Shown here in pieces: positions 26,194 to 35,885 of a stretch of DNA of 64,000 nt; the first letter of the stretch is position 1; each line of letters opens with the position of its first letter. The position numbers and the translations under genes are program-made. Source of the stretch: Paenibacillus sp. PCH8 (GTDB taxonomy: Bacteria; Bacillota; Bacilli; Paenibacillales; Paenibacillaceae); contig NZ_PKQK01000001.1 in assembly GCF_002968835.1 (NCBI RefSeq), forward strand, positions 1,612,001-1,676,000. The letters are read 5' to 3'. The notes below the pieces were generated by a model. It saw only the letters and a program-made list of their open reading frames with translations, had not been told where the DNA came from and did no database searches.

Positions 26194-26304
26194 ATCAATG
26201 AACTGAATATGTGGATGAATCGGCATCGTGGGTACCCAGTCTTCAAGAGCACGGGCGTAAGGTGGTGGTTTCTTTTACATGCAGAGAGGGAGGAGAATGG
26301 GGAA

Positions 26305-28068
26305 TTGCAGCGGCAAACAGGACACTTTAACTCGCTTCGTAATCAGATCTTCGTTGGTTTCGTGATGGTGATGCTCGCTGTTCTACTGCTCGCAGGCATA
26401 TCGGCCTATGACCGGGTGGCTGCTCTGCTGAAAAGCAATGCCGAGAAACATATCCATCAGACCGCTGTACAAGCCAGTGGCCGATTGGATGCACTCATTG
26501 CACAAGTGAACTCCCTGACAGCCCAGGTGGCGGATGATTCGTATGTGCAGCGTCTGCTCAGCGATGAGAAGCAAGGCAACCCGGCAACCTTTAATCAGCG
26601 TCAAGCCCTCTTACAGATTGCAGGCAGCTATCAGTCTTTCATCAACGGCGCGCAAAGTATGGAGATTTACACCACCGGTTACCATCGCATCTTTCCGATG
26701 GATGACCGATCTCTTAATCACAGAGTGGAGCGAAGCTGGATCACCAAGGCGGACGAAGGGAAAGGCAGACTGGTGTGGGCGGGCTCTGACCCTGAAGATC
26801 CGGGTGTGCTTCTGGCTATACGGCGGATTAATCTGCTGGATCATTCTTTCGAACATGGAGGCTATATTGTGGTGCGGATGCAGCGCAGTTTTTTTCAACT
26901 CAATGATTCGGACGGGGCAGATGGTTCGCAGGACTCGATCATGCTCTTGGATGGGGGAGGAGAAGTGGTGACTTCCAACCTGGAGATTAATCTTGATCCT
27001 AAAGCCATATTGAACAGCGGATCAGTCGTTCAGAACGGCGAGGAATCCTATATCGTTGTTCGGCAGAAGTCTGAACGAACGGGATGGACACTCGCTGTCC
27101 TGACCCCGCTTCTGGAGACAACGGAAGGGGTATCCATCCTGAGGACGGCGCTGTTCGTCTCGGGAATCATTGGTGTTGTGCTGTTCCTCATCATGTCGTT
27201 CTTTCTGTCCACCATGATTACACGTCCGCTGATCCGGTTGATGCGGGCTATGCGCAGTGCGCAACCGGGAGCGATGAGGCCCAATCTGATGGTCAGCTCC
27301 ACGATGGAGATCAATGAACTCAACAACGTTTATAATCAGATGGTTTACAGGCTCAACGAATTGACCCAAGTGGTCCATGAGAAAGAGGTCATACAATCCC
27401 GAACGGAATTGAAGGCGCTGCAATCTCAGATTAATCCCCATTTTCTGTTCAATACGCTGGAGGCATTCTATTGGTCGCTTGAGGAGAAGGGGGACGAGGA
27501 GATGGCACGTATGGTTGTGGCGATGTCCCGATTATTTCGCTACATTATCTCCAGTTCCCAGCAGGATGAATGGGTTACGATAGCCGATGAGCTGGAACAC
27601 GCAGAGCGTTATCTTCGAATTATGCAGATGCGGCTTGGAGAAAGAATGCAATGGGAGATTCAGCTGAGCGATGCGGTACGTAAGGTCCAAATCCCGAAAC
27701 TGCTCATACAGCCTTTGGTGGAAAATGCGATTCTTCACGGGATCGAGAGTAAACTGGGACCCGGAAAGATAAGCGTGCATGTGGATGCTTCGACGGAGGA
27801 GAATCAGGTTCATATTGAGGTTCGGGATGATGGCCCAGGTATGGATGAATCACGGCTTCAATCTGTCATTCATGCATTACACGGGGGTCCCGCTGTATCC
27901 AACAAGGGGACAGGCGTAGGTCTGATCAACGTACATCGGCGGCTGCAGCTTTACTTTGGCAGCCAACTTGGTGAACGTTGCAGGCTTTCCATTACGAGCA
28001 AGGTTGGGGAAGGGACCGTTATTTGCTTTGAGATTCCCAAGGGAGCGGAGGGTGCACATGATTCATGA
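26305..28068 (+). CDS. Sensor histidine kinase, YesM family
   Basis: A 587-residue membrane kinase. A transmembrane segment near residues 15-40 (FVGFVMVMLAVLLLAG) and another near 290-315 flank a large extracytoplasmic sensor domain. A HAMP region follows, then the His_kinase box with INPHFLFNTLEAFYWSL (phospho-acceptor His) and an ATPase domain with IQPLVENAILHGI, DDGPGM and GTGVGLINV. The TTG at 26305 is used because GGAGGAG lies nine bases upstream; this gives the usual YesM length. It overlaps the response regulator by 11 bases. It probably senses an extracellular sugar and controls the ABC transporter downstream. Confidence 0.9.
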   Translation: MQRQTGHFNSLRNQIFVGFVMVMLAVLLLAGISAYDRVAALLKSNAEKHIHQTAVQASGRLDALIAQVNSLTAQVADDSYVQRLLSDEKQGNPATFNQRQALLQIAGSYQSFINGAQSMEIYTTGYHRIFPMDDRSLNHRVERSWITKADEGKGRLVWAGSDPEDPGVLLAIRRINLLDHSFEHGGYIVVRMQRSFFQLNDSDGADGSQDSIMLLDGGGEVVTSNLEINLDPKAILNSGSVVQNGEESYIVVRQKSERTGWTLAVLTPLLETTEGVSILRTALFVSGIIGVVLFLIMSFFLSTMITRPLIRLMRAMRSAQPGAMRPNLMVSSTMEINELNNVYNQMVYRLNELTQVVHEKEVIQSRTELKALQSQINPHFLFNTLEAFYWSLEEKGDEEMARMVVAMSRLFRYIISSSQQDEWVTIADELEHAERYLRIMQMRLGERMQWEIQLSDAVRKVQIPKLLIQPLVENAILHGIESKLGPGKISVHVDASTEENQVHIEVRDDGPGMDESRLQSVIHALHGGPAVSNKGTGVGLINVHRRLQLYFGSQLGERCRLSITSKVGEGTVICFEIPKGAEGAHDS

Positions 28069-28852
28069 CAAAACGATTCTGATCGTTGATGATGAGCCGC
28101 GTACAAGAGAGGGGATTCGCAAGACGCTGGAAGGATGGTCGGCAGGCCGAAATCACATCCAGACTGTGGAGAGTGGCGCTCAGGCCGTGGAATGGCTCAG
28201 GAAACAGCCGGCAGATCTGTTAATAACGGATGTTCGCATGCCGGAATTCTCCGGCTTGTCTCTGATTGAAGCCATTCAGCATTTTTCGAACAAACCGGTT
28301 GTCCTGATTATGTCGGGACATGCCGATTTTCAGTATGCTCAGCAGGCTATTAAGCTGGGTGTTGTGGAGTATATGTTGAAACCGATTGATAAGGAACAGT
28401 TGCTTCAGACCGTCGAGAAAGCCTTGAGGTTCAGCGAACAACAGCGCCGCATTCAAACGATGCAGGAAATGGTTGACCCCAAGCTTCTGGATGCCAAGGA
28501 GCGCGGAGAACAGAGGCTCAACAGCCAGATTAGTGAAGCGTTGACCTATGTGGAGGCTCATCTGGGGGAACATGTGACCATGCGTGAAATCGCTGATTTA
28601 CTTCATCTGAATTCCAGTTACTTCAGCGTTTTGTTCAAGGAGCAGATTGGAATCAATTTCAGTGAATACCTGACCCGCAAACGCATTCAGCGCGCGAAGG
28701 AGTTGCTTGTGCAGACGACCATGCCGATCTCGGAAATTGCGGAACAGGTGGGTTATCAGACGGATAAGTACTTTATCAAAGTTTTCAAAAATCTGGAGGG
28801 GCTTAGCCCGAGTAAATATCGTCATTCCCTAACTGTACGGGATAACAAATAA
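28058..28852 (+). CDS. Response regulator with AraC output domain, YesN family
   Basis: A 264-residue regulator. The receiver domain (about 1-125) has LIVDDEPR, the phosphorylation site LLITDVRMPEFSG, IMSGHADF and the conserved Lys in MLKPIDK. The C-terminal AraC domain (about 165-262) contains two helix-turn-helix motifs, MREIADLLHLNSSYFSVLFK and ISEIAEQVGYQTDKYFIKVFK. GGAGGGTG lies just ahead of the ATG, inside the kinase gene. The target is most likely the sugar ABC operon that starts 114 bases downstream. It lacks the long linker seen in some YesN proteins. Confidence 0.92.
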   Translation: MIHDKTILIVDDEPRTREGIRKTLEGWSAGRNHIQTVESGAQAVEWLRKQPADLLITDVRMPEFSGLSLIEAIQHFSNKPVVLIMSGHADFQYAQQAIKLGVVEYMLKPIDKEQLLQTVEKALRFSEQQRRIQTMQEMVDPKLLDAKERGEQRLNSQISEALTYVEAHLGEHVTMREIADLLHLNSSYFSVLFKEQIGINFSEYLTRKRIQRAKELLVQTTMPISEIAEQVGYQTDKYFIKVFKNLEGLSPSKYRHSLTVRDNK

Positions 28853-28891
28853 CCTCAAAAAAGTGGAGTTTTTCCAAATCATCCTGGTCTT

Positions 28892-28936
28892 ATGGGCGTG
28901 TTGCGCCCATGCTACAATTTGGTTAAAGCGGTTACA
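28892..28936 (+). promoter_or_regulatory. Regulatory region of the sugar ABC operon
   Basis: ATGGGCG and CGCCCAT form a perfect inverted repeat around five bases (28892-28910), a candidate regulator site. TACAAT (28913-28918) could be a -10 box. TTAAAGCGGTTACA (28923-28936) matches the cre consensus TGWAANCGNTNWCA at 13 of 14 positions and overlaps the likely transcription start. Confidence 0.45.
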
Positions 28937-28966
28937 TTAACCGAAAAAACCAAGGGGGTTAGGATT

Positions 28967-30286
28967 ATGAACAAAAGGTCGATAGCCATGCTTCTGACAT
29001 GGACGCTTGTTCTCGCCGTATTTTTATCTGGATGCAACAGTTCAAGTTCGGATGAAGAGGGTGAAACGGGCGGCAACGGCACAGATGGAAAAGTGACCCT
29101 CAAATTTATGCATCTCTGGCCAGCAGGCAGCTCCGCACAGCAAAACAAGCTGGTCAACGATATCATCAAGCAGTATCAGACGGATCACCCGAATGTGACC
29201 ATTAAGCAGGAAGTGCTGGAGAATGAACAATACAAGAACAAACTGAAAATTCTGTCCGCATCTAATGAACTTCCCGATGTTGGTGTAACTTGGGCCGCAG
29301 GATTTCTGGAACCTTATGTGAAGGGCAATCTGTTCGCACCGGTGGATGATCTGCTGAGCGGCTCGCTGGGCGAGAAATTCATCGCCGGAACGACAGAGGC
29401 CTATGCGATCGACGGCAAAACATATGCGTTGCCCATCGAGCTGAATATCTCCCCCATTTATTATAACAAAGCTATTTTTGCGAAATATAATTTGCAGCCG
29501 CCAGCCACGTACGATGAATTCCTGAGTGTGCTGAAGACACTGACAGAGAACGGGGAAGTACCGATCGCACTGGGCAATAAAGACCGCTGGACCGGCTCAC
29601 TCTGGTATATGTATCTGGCGAATCGGTTAGGTGGAGATGCACTGGAGAAGGCCATTAATGGTTCGGGCAAGTTTGACGATCCTGCCCTGACTCAAGCCGC
29701 TGCCGAAGTGCAGAAGCTGGTGGATATGAATGCGTTTAACAAAGGATTTAACGGATTGTCCAACGATGAGGGCAAGTCTGAATTCATGAATGAAAAGGCT
29801 GCGATGTACCTGATGGGTACCTGGGAACTACCGAACTTTACGACAAACCCGGACATTCCGCAGGAATTCAAGGATAAGATCGGATTTTTCAAATTCCCAA
29901 CGATCGAAGGCGGCAAGAGCGACATTAACAGCTGGGTAGGCGGCCCAGGCGTAGGTCTTTTCGTAGCCCAGAACTCCAAAGTGAAGGAAGAAGCGCAGAA
30001 GTTTGTGCAATACTTTGTGGAAAAATGGGGTGAAAGCTCTGTAACAGAAGCAGGAGTGATTCCGGCGACCAAAGTGGATACGGCTGAAGTACAGTTGCCA
30101 CAGCTCTATACGGACCTCTTGGACGAGTTGAATCAGGCGAGCAGCCTTACACTCTTTGCAGACGTGCAGATGAAACCGGCAGCTGCTCAGGCCCATCTGG
30201 ATATGATTCAGGCGTTGTTTGGCAAAGCGGTGACACCGGAAGACTTCGTGAAGAATCATCAAGCAGCGATTGATAAGGGCAATTGA
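28967..30286 (+). CDS. Sugar-binding lipoprotein of ABC importer
   Basis: A 439-residue family 1 solute-binding protein with a lipobox FLSGC. VTLKFMHLWPAGSSAQQNKL, PDVGVTWAAGFLEPYV, ALPIELNISPIYYNKAIF and MGTWELPNF are typical of the family, related to xylo- or cello-oligosaccharide binding proteins. The ATG at 28967 follows AAGGGGGTTAGG. It heads an operon with two permeases and no ATPase, next to a YesMN system that should switch it on. The sugar cannot be told from sequence; the aromatic-rich cleft suggests an oligosaccharide. Confidence 0.87.
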   Translation: MNKRSIAMLLTWTLVLAVFLSGCNSSSSDEEGETGGNGTDGKVTLKFMHLWPAGSSAQQNKLVNDIIKQYQTDHPNVTIKQEVLENEQYKNKLKILSASNELPDVGVTWAAGFLEPYVKGNLFAPVDDLLSGSLGEKFIAGTTEAYAIDGKTYALPIELNISPIYYNKAIFAKYNLQPPATYDEFLSVLKTLTENGEVPIALGNKDRWTGSLWYMYLANRLGGDALEKAINGSGKFDDPALTQAAAEVQKLVDMNAFNKGFNGLSNDEGKSEFMNEKAAMYLMGTWELPNFTTNPDIPQEFKDKIGFFKFPTIEGGKSDINSWVGGPGVGLFVAQNSKVKEEAQKFVQYFVEKWGESSVTEAGVIPATKVDTAEVQLPQLYTDLLDELNQASSLTLFADVQMKPAAAQAHLDMIQALFGKAVTPEDFVKNHQAAIDKGN

Positions 30287-30324
30287 CGTATACACGCTTG
30301 AACGCTTGAAGGGAGGATAATGTG

Positions 30325-31206
30325 ATGGACAAAGTCATGTCCAACCGTCTAGTTGCTGCGTTGTACGTGCTTCCTGCACTGCTACTGCTGCTGGTCTTGG
30401 TCTATATTCCGATCGTGCTCACTGGATATTATGGATTGATGCAATGGGACGGGATCGGTGCAATGACCTTTATTGGATTGGATAATTACGCCAGATTGCT
30501 TCAGGACGGAACATTCTGGCAGAGTGCGAATCATACCTTTTTGCTTGCTTTGTTCTCCGCACTGAGCCTGATCGGGTATCTGATGATCGCTTTGGTGCTG
30601 TCAGGCAAGATCAAGGGTGCGAACCTGTTTCGAAAAATATACCTGATCCCGATGCTGCTGTCTTCCGTGGCTATCGCCCAGCTATGGCTGAAAATTTATC
30701 ATCCCAGCAACGGGGTGCTGAATACATTCCTGGAAGCGATCGGATTCAGCAATCCGCCAGCCTGGCTGGCGGAGCCATCGTTGGTACTGTATGCATTGTT
30801 CGTGCCAATTCTGTGGCAATATGCGGGCTTTTATATTTTGATCTATTATGCGGCACTCAAAAATATTCCGGAATCACTGGTCGAAGCAGCCCGGATTGAC
30901 GGGGCAAACCCTTGGCAGATCGCTTTTCGAATCAAGCTGCCTCTGATTACAGAAGTCATCAAAGTGACCGTGGTGCTGGCTGTGGTGGGCTCACTCAAGT
31001 ATTTCGATCTCATCTACGTGATGACCGATGGCGGACCGAATGGGTCCAGCGAAGTGATGGCCTCCTATATGTATCGTCAGGCGTTCCGTAGCTTCGACTT
31101 TGGTTACGGCAGTGCAGTAGGTTTCTTCCTGCTCTTGATCTGTCTGGTGGTCACATGGTTGCTCCGCAAGGCGACGGCATCCAAAGATACGATCCAGTAT
31201 TCCTGA
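30325..31206 (+). CDS. Sugar ABC transporter permease (MalF/UgpA type)
   Basis: A 293-residue membrane protein with six predicted segments. LYVLPALLLLLVLVYIP starts the first, and the EAA loop reads VEAARIDGANPWQIAFRIKLP. The family's YVMTDGGPNGSSEVMASYMY stretch follows. ATG at 30325 is eight bases after GGGAGG. With the next gene, 30 bases downstream, it forms the channel for the binding protein at 28967. No ATP-binding subunit is encoded in the cluster. Confidence 0.88.
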   Translation: MDKVMSNRLVAALYVLPALLLLLVLVYIPIVLTGYYGLMQWDGIGAMTFIGLDNYARLLQDGTFWQSANHTFLLALFSALSLIGYLMIALVLSGKIKGANLFRKIYLIPMLLSSVAIAQLWLKIYHPSNGVLNTFLEAIGFSNPPAWLAEPSLVLYALFVPILWQYAGFYILIYYAALKNIPESLVEAARIDGANPWQIAFRIKLPLITEVIKVTVVLAVVGSLKYFDLIYVMTDGGPNGSSEVMASYMYRQAFRSFDFGYGSAVGFFLLLICLVVTWLLRKATASKDTIQYS

Positions 31207-31236
31207 CGCAAGTGAAATGAAAGGAGGTCTATCCCG

Positions 31237-32124
31237 GTGAAGACGGATACGGCCATTCGGTTGCCAGCTCACCCGGGGACAAGCCGAGGTTCGGCATGGA
31301 TAAGGAGATTCGGGTACATTCTGTTATATGTCCTCCTGTCCCTGGTAGCTTTGCTTCAAATGTTGCCCTTGGTATGGCTACTGTTGTTCTCGCTCAAAAA
31401 TAATCAGGAAGTATTCGACATGGCGCCTTTTTCCCTCCCGGCTACTCCGCGTTGGGAGAACTATGTCAAGGTATGGACAGAAGGCAATATCAGCTTATAC
31501 TTCTTCAACAGTGTATGGATGACGGTAGTTTCGGTGGTAATCACCGTTCTGTTTGCCAGTCTGGTGACCTTTGCGATCACGCGTATGCGCTGGAAAGGTC
31601 GTTCGCTGGTGCTGGGGTTGTTCATGGTGGGTCTGATGATCCCTGTACACTCCACGTTGATCCCGCTGTTCAGCTTGTTTCTGAAGCTTCATCTAACGGA
31701 TCACCCTTTGTCGGTCATCCTGTCCTATATTGCATTTAATATGCCAATTACGATTATGATTCTGCTTGGATTCTACTACGCGCTTCCTCGGGAAGTAGAA
31801 GAAGCCGCAGTGATGGACGGTTGCTCCGTACATCGGGTTTTCTTTCGGATTGTGTTGCCGATGACGGCTTCGGTTATCTCCACGACGGCGATCATCAACA
31901 TGATCTATAACTGGAATGAGTTCATCTTCGTCAATACGTTCATCAGCACCGATTCGTACAAGACCCTGACTGTTGGTGTGCAGAACTTTATCGGTCAATA
32001 TACAACCGATTGGGGCGCCATTGGTGCGACGCTGATGATCAGCATTATGCCGATCTTGATTGCTTTTCTCATTCTGAGTAATCGAATTGTGGAGGGGATC
32101 GCCGCTGGTTCCGTTAAAGGTTGA
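31237..32124 (+). CDS. Sugar ABC transporter permease (MalG type)
   Basis: A 295-residue membrane protein with the MalG features LVWLLLFSLKNNQEVF, an EAA loop with EEAAVMDGCSVHRVFFRI, IYNWNEFIFVNTF, and the C-terminal IVEGIAAGSVKG. A GTG start follows AAAGGAGG. It is the last gene of the YesMN-linked sugar importer. Confidence 0.88.
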   Translation: MKTDTAIRLPAHPGTSRGSAWIRRFGYILLYVLLSLVALLQMLPLVWLLLFSLKNNQEVFDMAPFSLPATPRWENYVKVWTEGNISLYFFNSVWMTVVSVVITVLFASLVTFAITRMRWKGRSLVLGLFMVGLMIPVHSTLIPLFSLFLKLHLTDHPLSVILSYIAFNMPITIMILLGFYYALPREVEEAAVMDGCSVHRVFFRIVLPMTASVISTTAIINMIYNWNEFIFVNTFISTDSYKTLTVGVQNFIGQYTTDWGAIGATLMISIMPILIAFLILSNRIVEGIAAGSVKG

Positions 32125-32222
32125 GAAGAGTAAAGCAAGTAAGCGTGTAAGCATCTAAATGAGTAATTATGGCTATATTGTACCGTTGTTCTATAGTTGT
32201 TCTATAGAAGAAAAAAGATTGA

Positions 32223-32305
32223 GGGCCCTTCTATCACTCGCAGGAGAAGCGAGGTAGGAAGGGCCCTGTCTCGTCTTCCGCACCCTCTGGCTGGAGCACG
32301 GAAGA
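32223..32305. repeat. Pair of strong hairpins between sugar operon and MATE gene
   Basis: GGGCCCTTC (32223-32231) pairs with GAAGGGCCC (32258-32266), enclosing a second stem CTCGC/GCGAG. Seven bases on, TCTTCCG (32274-32280) pairs with CGGAAGA (32299-32305). Neither has a clear T run on the plus strand; the minus strand shows TCAATCTTTTTTC after the first. They could be a terminator of the sugar operon, a leader structure for the MATE gene, or a REP-like element. The rest of the 321-base gap shows only AT-rich DNA. Confidence 0.5.
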
Positions 32306-32445
32306 TGGACTTAATGAAAACACTGAAAATACCTATTGTTGGAATTACAAAAAACTTTCATTTATTTTCGCAAAACTACTGCATTTTCAAACCACCTGTG
32401 CTAACATACCCTAAGAATTAAAGCCCACATGGGAAAGGTGAGAAA

Positions 32446-33852
32446 ATGACAGCAATATCCTCAACCAAAGAGTCCCTTAGGTCTGATGCCAAGGATCTGA
32501 ATCTGATTCGACTGACATGGCCAATTTTCCTGGAACTCTTCTTATTTATGTTGATGGGGAGCGTGGATACGCTCATGCTCAGCTCGGTGTCCGATAATGC
32601 GGTCTCCGGCGTTGGAGCGGCCAACCAGATTATTTCTATTGCTATACTTGTATTGGAAGTCATCGGACATGGTGCTGCGATTGTAGTGGCACAATATATC
32701 GGATCGAAAAAGCTAAGTGAAGCAGCACAGGTTACAGGTAACGCGATTACACTGAACCTTATCGTAGGGCTGATCCTGAGCGGAATTTTTCTTCTGTTCG
32801 GAGGACATTTGCTAACACTTTTGAACATTCAAGGCGAAATTTATGATTTTGCCCGTTCGTATATCAATATCGTCGGTGGCGGGATTTTCCTCCAGGCACT
32901 CATTAATGCGCTGGCTGCGACGATTCGTACACATGGTTATACCAAAGAAACGATGTATGTCTCTGTTTTTATGAACGTGATTCATGTGGTTGGTAACTAT
33001 GCATTGATCTTTGGTCACTTCGGCCTGCCCAAGCTTGGCGTGGAAGGGGCAGCGATCTCCACGGTGGGAAGTCGTTTTATCTGCCTGCTTATCTTCTTCT
33101 GGCTGCTTTATCGTGTGAGCGAGGTACGTGTGGATTTCGAATACTACATTAAATTGTCCAAACATTTTATTGGCAAAATTCTGCGGATTGGCATTCCTTC
33201 TGCGATGGAATCCATGGTATATCATTCCTGCCAGCTCGTATTCACGCTATACGTGACTTATCTGGGCGCAGAAGCCATGGCAACAAAACAATATGCGGGC
33301 AATGTCTCCAGCTATATTTACTTGTTCAGCATGGCTATTGGCATGGGTACATCCATTATTGTAGGCCGGCTTGTGGGTGCGCGGCGCAAAGACGATGCGT
33401 ACAAACGTGTTTTTGACAGTGTAAAATGGGCCCTTCTGGCAACGGTTATCATTGACGTGATCATTATTCTATTCCGCGTACCGCTGATGAGCATATTCAC
33501 GGATAATCCGACGATTATCAAACTGGGAGCCCAGGTAATTCTGCTCAGTATTTTGCTGGAAACGGGTCGTACCTGTAATATTGTGATTATTGGTTCCCTG
33601 CGTGCGGCGGGTGATGCGAAGTTCCCGGTATATATGGGGTTGATCTCCATGGTATGTATGAGTCTGCCACTGGGGTATTTGCTGGTATTCCAGCTTAACC
33701 TGGGACTTGCGGGTGTGTGGCTCGCAATTGCAGCAGATGAATGGACCCGTGCTGTCATTATGTACTTCCGCTGGAAGAGTCGTGCCTGGGAGAAACATGA
33801 TCTTGTGGAGCATGAAGACGAAGTTGCCGCATCGCCAGTACCTGCTGTCTGA
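32446..33852 (+). CDS. MATE-family efflux transporter
   Basis: A 468-residue protein with twelve predicted membrane segments arranged as two MatE repeats. LTWPIFLELFLFMLMGSVDTLML starts the first repeat and IGIPSAMESMVYHSCQ the second. These carriers export drugs or metabolites by sodium or proton antiport. A GGGAAAGGTGAG site precedes the ATG. It is a single-gene unit ended by a terminator at 33876. The structured DNA upstream might be regulatory. Substrate unknown. Confidence 0.9.
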   Translation: MTAISSTKESLRSDAKDLNLIRLTWPIFLELFLFMLMGSVDTLMLSSVSDNAVSGVGAANQIISIAILVLEVIGHGAAIVVAQYIGSKKLSEAAQVTGNAITLNLIVGLILSGIFLLFGGHLLTLLNIQGEIYDFARSYINIVGGGIFLQALINALAATIRTHGYTKETMYVSVFMNVIHVVGNYALIFGHFGLPKLGVEGAAISTVGSRFICLLIFFWLLYRVSEVRVDFEYYIKLSKHFIGKILRIGIPSAMESMVYHSCQLVFTLYVTYLGAEAMATKQYAGNVSSYIYLFSMAIGMGTSIIVGRLVGARRKDDAYKRVFDSVKWALLATVIIDVIIILFRVPLMSIFTDNPTIIKLGAQVILLSILLETGRTCNIVIIGSLRAAGDAKFPVYMGLISMVCMSLPLGYLLVFQLNLGLAGVWLAIAADEWTRAVIMYFRWKSRAWEKHDLVEHEDEVAASPVPAV

Positions 33853-33875
33853 TTGTACGGGTTCAGTTTAAACTA

Positions 33876-33917
33876 AGAGTCGAGCAAGGGCGATGTTGTC
33901 CCTGATGCGGCTCTTTT
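33876..33917 (+). terminator. Terminator of the MATE gene
   Basis: AGAGTCG and CGGCTCT form the base of a hairpin whose upper part pairs GGG with CCC, followed by a T run. Confidence 0.75.
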
Positions 33918-34028
33918 TCTGTTGTTTTTGAACCTTCCGATCACTGTTATCCCATATGTAGTAAAAATGATCAAAACGGCTTTTGTTGGAGCACGTATAG
34001 TATGGATATGGAAGGGGGTCATCCTTAG

Positions 34029-34925
34029 TTGAGCCGTTACCGTGCAATGATCCAGCAAAGTTTATTCTATATTGAGACCCATCTGCATGAAGAGATCGGA
34101 CTGGAAGAAGTGGCAACCAAAGCGTTGTTGTCACCCTATCATTATCACCGTGTTTTCCGTAATGAGGTGGGCATGACCGTTGTGGATTATATCCGCAACC
34201 GCCGGATGAGCCTGGCGTCCACGGCCCTGCGAACCACAGATGCAGGCATTCTGGATATTTCCCTGGCGTGTGGATTTGAGAGTCAGGAAGCCTTCACCCG
34301 TGCATTCCGCAAATTATATGGCATGCCACCAGGACGTTTTCGCAAATTGTTCGATATGAGATTATTCGAAGGAAAAACCAGAGGAGGAGAAGTACAGATG
34401 AATCAGACGTCAACGATTACAGGCTGGATGTTAACCGGAAGTCATCCGCAGAATTATGAGATGGGTATCGATCCTGCTGAAGTGCATCAAGGGAAAGCTT
34501 CAGGATATTTGAAGGCAGTTACGCCGATGGAGCCGAATGAATTTGCAACGATGATGCAACAGTTCAGAGCGGACAAGTATGTGGGTAAGCGGATGAAGTT
34601 GTCTGGGTTTGTGAAAACCGAGCGTGTGGACGCATTTTGTGGACTGTGGATGCGCGTGGATAACAACGTCCAGGATGTGCTACAGTTTGATAACATGCAT
34701 GATCGGCCAATCACGGGTACACAGCCATGGAATCAGTACAGTATTGTACTGGATGTGCCGGAGGGCAGCGCGGTTATTTCGTTCGGAGTTATTTTGAACG
34801 GTAAAGGAAAAGTGTGGGTCGACAGTTTCCGCTTCGAGGAAGTGGATTTGAACACACCGGTGACACATATGGAGACAGAGTACGAAATGTCGGACGAGCC
34901 GCTCAATCTGTCCTTTGAGGAGTAA
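34029..34925 (+). CDS. AraC-family regulator with C-terminal jelly-roll domain
   Basis: A 298-residue protein. Residues 1-110 form the AraC DNA-binding domain, with LEEVATKALLSPYHYHRVFR and ILDISLACGFESQEAFTRAFRKLYG. The remainder (about 125-290) is not the usual effector-binding domain; its AFCGLWMRVDN, GTQPWNQYSIVLDVPEG and VWVDSFRFEEVD stretches look like a carbohydrate-binding-type beta sandwich. DNA-binding at the N-terminus is the reverse of classical AraC. A TTG start follows GGAAGGGGG. No obvious target gene adjoins it. Confidence 0.83.
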   Translation: MSRYRAMIQQSLFYIETHLHEEIGLEEVATKALLSPYHYHRVFRNEVGMTVVDYIRNRRMSLASTALRTTDAGILDISLACGFESQEAFTRAFRKLYGMPPGRFRKLFDMRLFEGKTRGGEVQMNQTSTITGWMLTGSHPQNYEMGIDPAEVHQGKASGYLKAVTPMEPNEFATMMQQFRADKYVGKRMKLSGFVKTERVDAFCGLWMRVDNNVQDVLQFDNMHDRPITGTQPWNQYSIVLDVPEGSAVISFGVILNGKGKVWVDSFRFEEVDLNTPVTHMETEYEMSDEPLNLSFEE

Positions 34926-34986
34926 ATGCAAAGGTGATCAATAAGTTATTGCCTAAACAGTAACATGAATCGGAATTTATAGACCA

Positions 34987-35018
34987 AGGGCTAATCCAAT
35001 CACGGGTTGGCTCTTTTT
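34987..35018 (+). terminator. Terminator of the AraC-type gene
   Basis: GGGCTAATCC pairs with GGGTTGGCTC (with G-U pairs) and is followed by five Ts. Confidence 0.75.
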
Positions 35019-35174
35019 GTTGCCTTTGGGGTATAAAGAAAATAGAGTACTATCCAAGCGGAGAGGAAGCAACCTTCTGCTGGAAAGAACAAAGTCCTCA
35101 TGGCGAAATGGCATCGACCTTGCTAACATAGACCCATGAACCAACTCATGACATAGATGAAGAGGATGAATTCC

Positions 35175-35885
35175 ATGAATAAAAAAGTGCTCGTAGTGGA
35201 CGACGAATCAAGTATCGTCAGTGCCATTGCTTACGCGCTGCGGCGCGAAGGATATGAAGTGGAAACGGCGAGTGACGGCGAAGAAGCCTTGGTCAAGGTT
35301 GCATCGTTCCACCCGCAGGTCATGATTCTGGACGTGATGATGCCTAAGCTGGATGGGTACGGCGTATGCCGCAGGCTGGAAGACCGGGAGGATATCGGCA
35401 TTATTTTGCTGACCGTCAAAAATGATATCGTAGACAAGATCGTCGGCCTGGAGATGGGCGCAGATGATTATATGACCAAGCCGTTCGAGATTCGTGAATT
35501 GCTCGCCAGGGTGAAAGCACTCATGCGGCGTGTGGAGAAAAGCAGCCCGCCACAGGACGACCAGAAGAGTCATGCCATTATAAATGGCGAACTGCGTATT
35601 CATGTCGCTCACCGCACGGTGACCGTGAATGAAGAGAAGCTGGATCTCACACCAAAGGAGTTCGACCTGCTGACCATCCTGATGTCCAACCCCGAGAGGG
35701 TGTACACGCGAGACGATCTGCTCGACCGAGTGTGGGGCATGGAGTATGCGGGTGGTACACGGACCGTGGACATTCATATTCAGCGTTTACGCAAAAAAAT
35801 CGGGGATACGGAACAGCAAAAATTGCAGACCGTATACGGGATAGGCTACAAAGCAACTGCGACTGAAACAGGCGGGGCCGTATGA
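35175..35885 (+). CDS. OmpR/PhoB-family response regulator
   Basis: A 236-residue regulator. The receiver domain has VLVVDDESS, the phosphorylation site MILDVMMPKLDG, LLTVKND and the Lys in YMTKPFEIRELLARVK. The C-terminal winged helix carries LDLTPKEFDLLTILMSNPERVYTRDDLLDRVWG and TRTVDIHIQRLRKKIG. ATG at 35175 follows AGAGGATG; an upstream ATG has no site. The gene overlaps the histidine kinase by four bases (ATGA), so they are coupled. Confidence 0.93.
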   Translation: MNKKVLVVDDESSIVSAIAYALRREGYEVETASDGEEALVKVASFHPQVMILDVMMPKLDGYGVCRRLEDREDIGIILLTVKNDIVDKIVGLEMGADDYMTKPFEIRELLARVKALMRRVEKSSPPQDDQKSHAIINGELRIHVAHRTVTVNEEKLDLTPKEFDLLTILMSNPERVYTRDDLLDRVWGMEYAGGTRTVDIHIQRLRKKIGDTEQQKLQTVYGIGYKATATETGGAV

